A stretch of DNA of 5,759 bases from Oscillospiraceae bacterium (GCA_016302225.1 JAEDOB010000154.1:1-5759); one strand, 5' to 3'; numbered from the stretch's first letter, positions 1 to 5,759 are shown. A program made the numbers and translations. The notes: generated from the letters alone by a model not told the origin.

Positions 1-11
1 TCCCGAACCTG

Positions 12-40
12 TTGACATATCCCGTAAATAATGATATAAT
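12..40 (+). promoter_or_regulatory. Sigma-A promoter of the secD-secF operon
   Basis: A perfect -35 box TTGACA (12-17) and a perfect -10 box TATAAT (35-40) are separated by exactly 17 bases. The bases before the -10 box (TGA, 32-34) also form an extended -10 element. Transcription should start near 46-48, giving a leader of roughly 28 bases before the secD start. This is seen directly in the sequence; the strength is inferred from the consensus match. It indicates that secD-secF is transcribed from its own promoter rather than only from an upstream gene. Confidence 0.9.
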
Positions 41-54
41 TAAACGATAGTTTA
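41..54. promoter_or_regulatory. Small palindrome over the predicted secD transcription start
   Basis: TAAAC (41-45) and GTTTA (50-54) form a 5-bp inverted repeat around GATA. It directly abuts the -10 box and covers the predicted start of transcription. The position suits a repressor operator, but the arms are short and AT-rich, so chance is a real alternative. No regulator is recognised. Confidence 0.25.
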
Positions 55-74
55 TTGAATTAGGAGGCCGGAAA

Positions 75-1496
75 GTGAATAAGGTAAAAAAACCTGTGTT
101 TTTCGTTGTTTTTGCGCTGATAGTTCTCTTTGCATATTCCGTGCTTTGCGGATTCAGCACATATTACGGCGATATAACCACTAAGTATATCAAGGGTGTC
201 GGTGATATCCGAATGGGTATCGACATCAGGGGCGGCGTTGACGTTACGTTTACTCCTCCCGAGGGCTTTGACGCCGAGGACAGCCAGATGGACAGTGCCA
301 AGGAGGTTATCGTTCAGAGAATGATAAATCTCGGCATTACCGACTATGAAAGCTACATCGACTACAACAACGACCGTATAATCGTGCGTTTCCCCTGGAA
401 AGAGGGCGAGGCTGATTTCGACCCCGAGAGTGCTGTTAAGGAGCTGGGCGAAACTGCTATGCTGACCTTCCGTGAGGGCTACGAGGTCGATTCTATGGGA
501 CTGCCTACGGGCGTTACCGCAGATACCATAATTCTTGAGGGTAAGGACGTTAAGAACGCTTACGCCGCCTACACTACAAATGATGCGGGTCAGACTCAGT
601 GGGTGGTTGCCCTTGAGCTGAGCGACATTGGCGAGAACGGCGAGAAAAGCGGTGCGGAGAAGTTCTCCGATGCTACCAAGCGTCTTGCGGAAACAAAAGG
701 TCAGATCTCTATCTGGATGGACGATTTCTGCATTTCCTACCCTACCGTAAATGAGTGGATCTCAGGCGGAAGTGCTACCATTACAGGCGATTTCGACGCA
801 GACAGCGCAAAGGCTCTGGCTGACAAGATAAACTCCGGTGCGCTGCCCTTCAAGCTGGTAACTTCCAGCTTCTCTACCATTTCTCCCAGCCTCGGCATGG
901 GGGCTCTGGACGCTATGGTGCTTGCGGGTATCATCGCATTCTGCCTTATTGCAGTTTATGTTATCGTCATTTACAGACTGCCCGGCTTTGTTGCGGTCAT
1001 CGCACTTGCGGGACAGGTTGCGGGTATGCTGGCATTCGTTTCGGGATATTTCAGCTTTATGAACAGCTCTATCCTGACTATCCCCGGTATTGCGGGTATT
1101 ATCCTTTCAGTTGGTATGGGCGTTGACGCCAACATCATCACCTCCGAGCGTATCAAGGAGGAGCTGAGAGCGGGCAAAACTCTTGACGGTGCCCTGAATT
1201 CGGGCTTTAAGAGAGCATTTGCGGCTATCTTCGACGGAAACGTCACAATGATAATCATTGCTATTATCCTCATGGGTGCCTTCGGTACTCCCGACAGCAT
1301 TTTTGCAACTCTGCTCCACCCCATATTCTTTATGTTCGGTCCGTCTACTGCGGGAACAATTTACTCCTTTGGCTTCAACCTGCTGACGGGCTGCTTCCTG
1401 AACTTCCTTATGGGCGTGTTCTGTTCGAGAATAATGCTCTACTCCATCTCCCGCTTCAAGGCGTTCAGAAATCCCAAGCTTTACGGAGGTGTCTGA
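75..1496 (+). CDS. secD: Protein translocase subunit SecD
   Basis: SecD is the first half of the SecDF membrane complex, an RND-superfamily accessory of SecYEG that pulls translocating proteins across the membrane using the proton gradient. The 473-residue protein starts at GTG 75, seven bases after AGGAGG (62-67). One N-terminal membrane helix (about 7-26) is followed by an extracytoplasmic P1 domain (about 30-265) with the motif MGIDIRGGV (47-55), a SGALP motif (254-258) and SPSLG (270-274). Five further helices follow at about 278-300, 305-326, 333-349, 385-403 and 432-456. The RND signature GVDANI (349-354) keeps Asp351, equivalent to E. coli SecD Asp519. The P1 region is shorter than in the 615-residue E. 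coli protein, as is usual for Gram-positive forms. An extra hydrophobic stretch of about 23 residues lies at 404-426. secF begins one base after the stop, so the pair is translationally coupled. Confidence 0.97.
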   Translation: MNKVKKPVFFVVFALIVLFAYSVLCGFSTYYGDITTKYIKGVGDIRMGIDIRGGVDVTFTPPEGFDAEDSQMDSAKEVIVQRMINLGITDYESYIDYNNDRIIVRFPWKEGEADFDPESAVKELGETAMLTFREGYEVDSMGLPTGVTADTIILEGKDVKNAYAAYTTNDAGQTQWVVALELSDIGENGEKSGAEKFSDATKRLAETKGQISIWMDDFCISYPTVNEWISGGSATITGDFDADSAKALADKINSGALPFKLVTSSFSTISPSLGMGALDAMVLAGIIAFCLIAVYVIVIYRLPGFVAVIALAGQVAGMLAFVSGYFSFMNSSILTIPGIAGIILSVGMGVDANIITSERIKEELRAGKTLDGALNSGFKRAFAAIFDGNVTMIIIAIILMGAFGTPDSIFATLLHPIFFMFGPSTAGTIYSFGFNLLTGCFLNFLMGVFCSRIMLYSISRFKAFRNPKLYGGV

Positions 1497-1497
1497 T

Positions 1498-2448
1498 ATG
1501 AAGGAATTTGATTTTGTCGGAAAGAGAAAGGTCTTTTTCATAATTTCCGCCTGCCTGATGGGCGTTATACTGCTTGCTACCGTCATTTTCGGCGTTAAGC
1601 TGGACATTCAGTTCAAGGGCGGTACTATCATCAACTACGCCTATGACGGCGAGCTGGACGCTGCTGCATTTTCCGCAAGGGCAAGTGAGATACTGGACGG
1701 TATTCCCGTAAATGCCGCAGTCGGCACCGATTTCACCACAAACAGAAACTCCGTGACCCTTTCACTTACAACCAAATCGGGACTTACCTCGGACAAGCAG
1801 TTTGAGCTGACAAACACTCTTACCGAAGAGTATTCGGACAATAATCTTGACCTTATTTCGTCCAGCGACGTTTCACCGTCCGCAGGTTCGGAATTCTTCA
1901 AGAAGTGTCTGGTGGCTGTTGCATTTGCGTCCATAATCCTTATCATTTACATCGCACTGAGATTTAAGAAGATAAGCGGCTGGAGTGCGGGCGTTGTTGC
2001 AATTATCGCACTTTTCCACGATATTATCGTGACATACGGCACATTCGTTATCTGCCGTATGGAGATAGACGCAAACTTTATGGCAGTTGTTCTGACTATC
2101 CTCGGTTACTCCATCAACAATACCATTGTTATCTACGACCGTATCAGAGAAAATGAGCGTCTTTACGGCAAGAAAAAGACCAGAGATGAGCTTGTTAATA
2201 TGTCCATCAATCAGTCTATGACACGTTCTGTACACACTACCGTGTCTACGCTGATAGCTATGGTGACGATCACGGTTGTTGCGCTGGTTTACAGAGTTGA
2301 TTCCATTATCTCCTTCTCCTTCCCGCTGATAATCGGTATTCTGTCGGGCTTCTATTCTTCCGTTTGTCTTGCAGGTCCCCTCTGGACATTTGTTGATGAC
2401 AAGTTTGGTTCGGGCAAATCTGAAAAAGGCACGAAAAAGACTGCATAA
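1498..2448 (+). CDS. secF: Protein translocase subunit SecF
   Basis: SecF is the second half of the SecDF complex. The chosen ATG (1498) lies 8 bases after GGAGG (1485-1489) and one base after the secD stop; a GTG at 1489 would overlap the ribosome binding site. The product is 316 residues, near the E. coli length of 323. It has helix 1 (about 12-32), a periplasmic-type P4 domain with FKGGT (39-43), the SPSAG motif (126-130), then five helices (about 135-155, 160-182, 193-212, 248-265, 270-292) and a basic C-terminus. ALFHD (171-175) and the GYSIN...YDRIREN signature (203-219) identify it. Arg243 matches E. coli Arg247, but the aspartate matching E. coli Asp213 is Asn208. SecD and SecF are separate proteins here, unlike the fused SecDF of Bacillus subtilis. 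The pair ends at an intrinsic terminator. Confidence 0.96.
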   Translation: MKEFDFVGKRKVFFIISACLMGVILLATVIFGVKLDIQFKGGTIINYAYDGELDAAAFSARASEILDGIPVNAAVGTDFTTNRNSVTLSLTTKSGLTSDKQFELTNTLTEEYSDNNLDLISSSDVSPSAGSEFFKKCLVAVAFASIILIIYIALRFKKISGWSAGVVAIIALFHDIIVTYGTFVICRMEIDANFMAVVLTILGYSINNTIVIYDRIRENERLYGKKKTRDELVNMSINQSMTRSVHTTVSTLIAMVTITVVALVYRVDSIISFSFPLIIGILSGFYSSVCLAGPLWTFVDDKFGSGKSEKGTKKTA

Positions 2449-2463
2449 TTTTATAAGCATTTC

Positions 2464-2495
2464 AAGGGGCGGTAATTGTTTACTGCCCCTTTTTT
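2464..2495 (+). terminator. Intrinsic terminator after secF
   Basis: A 12-bp stem joins 2464-2475 to 2480-2491 with a TTGT tetraloop and a single G-T wobble. The GC-rich base (AAGGGGC with GCCCCTT) runs into six T's at 2490-2495. It begins 15 bases after the secF stop and should end the secD-secF transcript. The ribosome binding site of the next gene starts almost at once after the T-run, so any transcript covering that gene from upstream must read through this hairpin. Confidence 0.9.
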
Positions 2496-2511
2496 CGGAA
2501 GGAGTGACACA

Positions 2512-3291
2512 ATGACAGCGGGAGTTTCAACAGCCTGCCTTTACCCCATGGAAACGGAGAAGGCACTTCGCTCATTGGCGGAGGCGGGCGCAAAAAATAT
2601 TGAGATCTTCCTAAACACACACTGCGAGCTTCGCAAACCATATCTGGGAGATATGCTTGACTGCATTCGGGAGTATGGGCTGAACATAACCTCCGTTCAC
2701 CCCTACACCTGCGGCGTGGAGCCTATGATGCTTTTCACCGCTTACGAACGCAGGCTGAATGATATGATCGGCTATTACAAGCGGTTTTTCGGGTTTATGG
2801 GAAAGGTCGGGGCGAAATATTTTATCCTTCACGGGAACAAGCCCGAAAACAGTTTCCCCGTTGAAGCGGAGTTTGAGAATTTCGCAAGGCTGCAAAAGGC
2901 TGCCCGTGAGATGGGCGTTGAGGTGCTTCGGGAAAATGTTGCCCGCTGCACATCGGGTAAGCTTTCCTATATGCTGGAAATGAAGCGGTATCTGGGAGAT
3001 ATGGCGTCCTTCGTTCTGGACACAAAGCAGGCTGTCAGGGCGGGAGAGGATCCAATAGAAGCTGCAAAGGCACTGGGGGACAGCATCAAGCATATCCACT
3101 ATTCCGAAAGCGGCAAAAAGGGAGATTGTCTGCCCTGCGGCTGCGGCGACAGGAACCCCGCTGTGTTCTTTGAAACGCTGAAAAGCGTCGGATTTGACGG
3201 TGCTGTTATCCTTGAGCTTTACGCAGACGGTTACACGGGCGGGGCAAAGGCGTTGGCGGAGAACTGCCGTATGATCGCAGAGTATCTTTGA
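2512..3291 (+). CDS. Sugar phosphate isomerase/epimerase-like TIM-barrel protein
   Basis: This 259-residue protein belongs to the xylose isomerase-like TIM-barrel superfamily (AP_endonuc_2 type), which contains metal-dependent sugar isomerases and epimerases, IolE/IolI-like enzymes and endonuclease IV. ATG 2512 is preferred because AAGGAG (2499-2504) lies 7 bases upstream; a longer frame from TTG 2476 would start inside the terminator hairpin. Likely metal or active-site residues sit at strand ends: Glu31 (NIEIF), His63 (SVHPY), His107 (ILHGN), Glu141 (LRENV), Asp170 (VLDTK), His196 (HIHYS) and Glu235 (LELY). The LPCGCGD segment (207-213) matches the family's P-G-x-G loop. There is no signal peptide or membrane segment, so it is presumably cytoplasmic. 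GGG and CGG codons look more frequent than in secD-secF, which fits modest expression. Substrate is unknown, and the neighbours give no pathway clue. Confidence 0.82.
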   Translation: MTAGVSTACLYPMETEKALRSLAEAGAKNIEIFLNTHCELRKPYLGDMLDCIREYGLNITSVHPYTCGVEPMMLFTAYERRLNDMIGYYKRFFGFMGKVGAKYFILHGNKPENSFPVEAEFENFARLQKAAREMGVEVLRENVARCTSGKLSYMLEMKRYLGDMASFVLDTKQAVRAGEDPIEAAKALGDSIKHIHYSESGKKGDCLPCGCGDRNPAVFFETLKSVGFDGAVILELYADGYTGGAKALAENCRMIAEYL

Positions 3292-3308
3292 AGTTCCAAA
3301 ATCTGTAA

Positions 3309-3329
3309 TTAATACTTAATACTTAATTA
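3309..3329. repeat. Three tandem TTAATAC-like heptads
   Basis: TTAATAC occurs at 3309-3315 and 3316-3322, followed by the imperfect copy TTAATTA at 3323-3329. The run lies directly upstream of the candidate cca promoter. It could act as an AT-rich upstream element or a binding site, or be simple low-complexity spacer sequence. The repeat is directly visible; any function is speculation. Confidence 0.45.
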
Positions 3330-3358
3330 ATGCAATTCCTGTGCAAATGTGATACAAT
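3330..3358 (+). promoter_or_regulatory. Candidate extended -10 promoter for cca
   Basis: TGATACAAT (3350-3358) is an extended -10 element with a five-of-six -10 box, TACAAT (3353-3358). The -35 position at 17-base spacing (ATGCAA, 3330-3335) matches the consensus at only three bases, so recognition would rely on the extended -10 and the AT-rich upstream run. Transcription would start near 3365, about 35 bases before the cca start. No terminator is visible between the preceding gene and cca, so readthrough could also supply cca. Confidence 0.5.
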
Positions 3359-3399
3359 AAAACTAGGTACTTTTTACAGATTTAATTTGAAATGCGGTG

Positions 3400-4746
3400 A
3401 TGGTTTTGGATATTTTTATTCCCGAGAATGTCAGGGCGGTCATTCATTCTTTGGAAAATGCGGGGTTTGAAGCGTATATAGTTGGCGGCTGCGTCAGGGA
3501 CAGCTTTATGGGGCGTATCCCCAATGATTACGACGTATGCACCAATGCAAAGCCCGACGAAGTAAAGGCTGCTCTCAGCGGCTTCAAGACAATTGACACG
3601 GGTATCAAGCACGGAACTGTTACCGTAATGTCCGATAACGAGCCTGTGGAGGTCACTACCTATCGTATCGACGGGGAATATTCCGACCACAGAAAGCCCG
3701 ATTCGGTGGAGTTTACCGATCAGCTTACCGATGATCTGTCCCGCCGTGATTTTACCATAAATGCAATGGCATATTCCGATAAAACGGGTGTTGTGGACGT
3801 TTTCAACGGTCAGAAGCATCTGTTTAACAGAAAAATTCGCTGCGTCGGAGAACCCGAAAAGCGTTTTGAAGAGGACGCTTTGCGTATTCTCCGTGCGCTG
3901 AGATTTGCCTCCGAGCTGGAATTTGTGCTGGATAAGGACACGGATTCCGCCGTTCACCGCTGCCGAAAGCTGCTGCGGGACGTTTCCGAGGAGCGCATAA
4001 CTGCGGAGCTGAACAGGTTGCTGTTGGGCGAAAATGTTTATGACGTGCTGATGAATTATCACGATGTAATTGAGGTGTTTATTCCCGAAATTGCGCCCTG
4101 CGTCGGGTTCAATCAGCAAAGCAGATACCATCTTTATGATGTCTGGGAGCACACGGCAATGTCCGTATCTCAGGCGAAAAAGGATTTGACCATAAGGCTG
4201 GCGATGCTGCTTCACGACATTTCCAAGCCCGACTGCTTCAAGCTTGACGATAACGGTCAGGGACATTTTTACGAGCACGAGCAGCTGGGTGCAGAGGTCG
4301 CCGAGAAGATCCTTCGCCGTCTGAAATACCCGAACAGCGTTATTGAGGACGTTGTTACACTTATCCGCTATCACTATGTAACGCCCGTTGATGACGAGCG
4401 TGTTATTAAGCGGCTGATGTCGAAGATAGGTTCTCCCGCATTCCACCGTCTTATGGAGGTTCAGAAGGCGGACAGCCGTGCAAAGCAGCCGTTTTGTATG
4501 GAGCGTGTTCCGCTTATCGACAAGATAAATTTCAAGGCATACGAGATTGAAAAGCGGGGCGACTGCATTTCCCTGAAGGATCTGGCTGTCAACGGAAACG
4601 ATATTATGGAACTGGGATATTCGGGAAAAGCCGTTGGCGTTGTGCTTGAGGAGCTTTTGCAGTCGGTCATTTCGGAAGAGATTTCCAATGACAAGGATGC
4701 GTTGATTTCTATGGCAAAAAAGCTTGGTGAAAAAGCGGAGATATAA
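3400..4746 (+). CDS. cca: CCA tRNA nucleotidyltransferase with HD domain
   Basis: This enzyme adds or repairs the 3'-terminal CCA of tRNAs using CTP and ATP without a nucleic-acid template. The 448-residue, class II-type protein shows all family motifs in order: GGCVRD (29-34), the metal-binding DYD with Asp43 and Asp45, GIKHGTV (68-74), RRDFTINAMAY (115-125), EDALR (158-162; the nucleotide-selecting EDxxR motif) and SEERITAEL (196-204). An HD domain follows with His251, His272-Asp273 and His326, then a C-terminal tRNA-binding region. The intact EDxxR motif and full length favour a complete CCA-adding enzyme, although some bacteria split the C- and A-adding activities between paralogues. The start is uncertain: GTG 3397, ATG 3400 and TTG 3406 are all in frame, and none has a classical AGGAGG site. 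The gene ends against a shared hairpin facing the convergent mannosylglucose phosphorylase gene. Confidence 0.95.
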   Translation: MVLDIFIPENVRAVIHSLENAGFEAYIVGGCVRDSFMGRIPNDYDVCTNAKPDEVKAALSGFKTIDTGIKHGTVTVMSDNEPVEVTTYRIDGEYSDHRKPDSVEFTDQLTDDLSRRDFTINAMAYSDKTGVVDVFNGQKHLFNRKIRCVGEPEKRFEEDALRILRALRFASELEFVLDKDTDSAVHRCRKLLRDVSEERITAELNRLLLGENVYDVLMNYHDVIEVFIPEIAPCVGFNQQSRYHLYDVWEHTAMSVSQAKKDLTIRLAMLLHDISKPDCFKLDDNGQGHFYEHEQLGAEVAEKILRRLKYPNSVIEDVVTLIRYHYVTPVDDERVIKRLMSKIGSPAFHRLMEVQKADSRAKQPFCMERVPLIDKINFKAYEIEKRGDCISLKDLAVNGNDIMELGYSGKAVGVVLEELLQSVISEEISNDKDALISMAKKLGEKAEI

Positions 4747-4750
4747 AAAT

Positions 4751-4786
4751 AAGGGGCTGTTGCAGCGTTCACTGCAACAGCCCCTT
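4751..4786. terminator. Bidirectional terminator between convergent cca and the GH130 gene
   Basis: A perfect 15-bp stem (4751-4765 with 4772-4786) closes a 6-base loop, CGTTCA. It starts 5 bases after the cca stop. On the minus strand the stem is followed by a T-rich tail (4750 down to 4742, TTTTTATAT after an A-run complement), a good terminator for the incoming minus-strand gene. On the plus strand the tail (TTGCTTTATG) is poorer in T. Its base uses the same AAGGGGC/GCCCCTT pairing as the terminator after secF. Confidence 0.88.
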
Positions 4787-4808
4787 GCTTTATGTTCTGC
4801 GGGAAATA

Positions 4809-5759
4809 TTATTTATTCTTTGCCAGATACTCCAGATTTCTGCTAATAAGCTCGCATCTCTGCTTAACGCAGTCAGCGGAACGGAGGGGGTCTGAGGGGG
4901 TGTTGAAGGTGTAGTCCATAAGCTTTTCAAGAGTGGTTTCCGCAACGTGAACTCTTGTGTCGGAGGACGCATAGTAGATAAGCACCTGTCCGTTATCCCG
5001 TACAACTGCGCCGTTGGTGAAGGTAACGTTGGACACGTCGCCTACACGTTCCTCGCCCTGGGGTGCAATGAACAGTCCCGACGGAGAAGCGATCAGCTTG
5101 GAGGGGTCATTCAGGTCGGTGGCGAAAACGTAGATGACATATCTCAGTCCCGCAGCGGTGTTTCTTACGCCGTGAGCAATATGTATCCAGCCCTTTTCCG
5201 TCTTGATGGGAACAGCACCTGCGCCGTTCTTTACCTCGGTGATAGTGTGGTAAAGGCGAGGGCTGATGACCTTTTCTTCCGTGCAGATAACGGGATTTGT
5301 AATGTCCTCACAAAGTCCGAAGCAGATTCCTCCGCCCGAGCCTGTGGAGATGAAATCGTCCTGGGGGCGGGTGTAGAAGGCATATTTTCCGTCAACAAAT
5401 TCGGGGTGAAGTACCACATTTCTCTGCTGAGGAGATTTAGACTTAAGATTGGGCAGACGCTCCCAAGTGGTCAGATCCTTTGTACGGACAATGCCAGCCT
5501 GTGCGAATGCTGCGGACAGGTCGCCCGATGATGTGTCCTTGCTTTCGGAGCAGAAAACGCCGTATATCCAGCCGTCCTCGTGCTTTGTCAGACGCATATC
5601 GTAAACATTGGTTTCCTCGGGAACGGTATCGGGGAGCATTATGGGATAATCTCTGAAACGGAAGTTATCAACGCCGTTTTCGCTTTCCGCAACGGCAAAA
5701 AAAGACTTTCTGTCGTTTCCCTCAACTCTTGCAACAAGGCAAATTTTGCCGTCCAGCTC
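4809..5759 (-). CDS. 4-O-beta-D-mannosyl-D-glucose phosphorylase, GH130 (5' end outside window)
   Basis: This enzyme phosphorolyses 4-O-beta-D-mannosyl-D-glucose to alpha-mannose 1-phosphate and glucose, the cytoplasmic end of the mannan pathway that also uses cellobiose 2-epimerase. The frame is open to the window edge, giving 316 C-terminal residues. Compared from memory with the roughly 390-residue Bacteroides fragilis enzyme, about 77 N-terminal residues are missing, so the ATG at 5639 is internal. Numbering from the edge, RVEGNDRKSFFAVAES (11-26), NVYDMRLT (51-58), QQRNVVLHPEFVDGKYA (111-127), TRPQD (130-134), TGSGGG (139-144), AHGVRN (195-200), GEERVGDVSN (235-244) and YYASSDTR (262-269) match the family closely. 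Asp54 corresponds to the known general acid Asp131. There are no membrane segments in the visible part. The promoter lies outside the window; the gene terminates at the shared hairpin. Confidence 0.93.
   Translation of the reverse strand, partial: ELDGKICLVARVEGNDRKSFFAVAESENGVDNFRFRDYPIMLPDTVPEETNVYDMRLTKHEDGWIYGVFCSESKDTSSGDLSAAFAQAGIVRTKDLTTWERLPNLKSKSPQQRNVVLHPEFVDGKYAFYTRPQDDFISTGSGGGICFGLCEDITNPVICTEEKVISPRLYHTITEVKNGAGAVPIKTEKGWIHIAHGVRNTAAGLRYVIYVFATDLNDPSKLIASPSGLFIAPQGEERVGDVSNVTFTNGAVVRDNGQVLIYYASSDTRVHVAETTLEKLMDYTFNTPSDPLRSADCVKQRCELISRNLEYLAKNK

Larger units (their letters stand above)
3299..3383. repeat. 10-bp inverted repeat enclosing the cca promoter region
   Basis: AAATCTGTAA (3299-3308) and its exact reverse complement TTACAGATTT (3374-3383) flank 65 bases that include the candidate cca promoter. 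The left arm lies just after the stop of the TIM-barrel gene and the right arm lies in the predicted cca leader. In AT-rich sequence a chance match is possible but not frequent at this length. No U-rich tail follows the right arm in the way a terminator requires. Role unknown. Confidence 0.5.

Noticed and set aside
1489..1497. GTG start three codons upstream for SecF
   Set aside because: The GTG overlaps the GGAGG site that serves ATG 1498 at ideal spacing.
2444..2457. Possible -10 boxes (CATAAT, TATAAG) at the end of secF as a promoter for the TIM-barrel gene
   Set aside because: No acceptable -35 box lies at the right distance, and any transcript from here would still meet the terminator.
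1873..2460. Minus-strand open frame opposite secF
   Set aside because: It is the complement of a conserved membrane protein gene, has no start signals and shows no domain.
2476..2511. 12-codon N-terminal extension of the TIM-barrel protein from TTG 2476
   Set aside because: The extension lies in the loop and descending arm of the terminator hairpin and lacks a ribosome binding site. ATG 2512 has a well-spaced AAGGAG.
2512..3291. Endonuclease IV identity for the TIM-barrel gene
   Set aside because: The metal-ligand pattern and the P-G-x-G-like loop fit sugar isomerase/epimerase relatives better, and I do not see the endonuclease IV signature motifs.
3382..4446. Minus-strand open frame of 354 codons opposite cca
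   Set aside because: It mirrors a fully motif-supported cca gene and its translation has no recognisable family. Long antisense frames are common opposite genes with this codon bias.
4947..5531. Plus-strand open frame of 194 codons antisense to the mannosylglucose phosphorylase gene
   Set aside because: The minus-strand frame matches GH130 along its whole length. The plus-strand translation shows no recognisable domain and no ribosome binding site, so it is a shadow frame.
1..5759. CRISPR arrays, tRNA or rRNA genes, insertion sequences, phage or defence genes
   Set aside because: I found no regularly spaced long repeats, cloverleaf signatures, transposase frames or terminal repeats on either strand.

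Overview
The window looks like an ordinary stretch of chromosome from a moderate-GC Gram-positive gut or rumen anaerobe, most likely Ruminococcus or a close Oscillospiraceae relative. This rests on housekeeping-type sigma-A promoters, strong AGGAGG-type ribosome binding sites, hairpin-plus-U-tract terminators, separate but adjacent secD and secF, and a mannosylglucose phosphorylase of the type known from Ruminococcus albus and Bacteroides. The organism call is an inference from recognised protein families; no search was run.

Layout. Positions 12-40 hold a near-ideal sigma-A promoter, followed by a small palindrome and the secD-secF operon (75-2448), which encodes the SecDF accessory of the Sec protein-export machine. 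A strong intrinsic terminator (2464-2495) closes that operon. Only 16 bases after its T-run begins a xylose-isomerase-like TIM-barrel gene (2512-3291). About 110 AT-rich bases follow, with a candidate extended -10 promoter, heptad repeats and a 10-bp inverted repeat. Then comes cca (about 3400-4746), the tRNA nucleotidyltransferase with its HD domain. A perfect 15-bp hairpin (4751-4786) separates cca from a convergent minus-strand gene that runs off the right edge (4809-5759), a GH130 4-O-beta-D-mannosyl-D-glucose phosphorylase lacking about 77 N-terminal residues in this window.

Function. SecD and SecF work as one complex. The other three genes (sugar isomerase-like, tRNA 3'-end synthesis, mannan catabolism) have no evident functional link and appear to be separate transcription units or a readthrough unit. 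I see no mobile element, CRISPR array, RNA gene or obvious novel multi-gene system.

The most interesting point is in SecF. The transmembrane aspartate implicated in proton-driven action of SecDF (Asp213 in E. coli SecF) is an asparagine here, while its SecD partner aspartate and the SecF arginine are kept. SecD also carries an extra hydrophobic segment of about 23 residues between its last two membrane helices.
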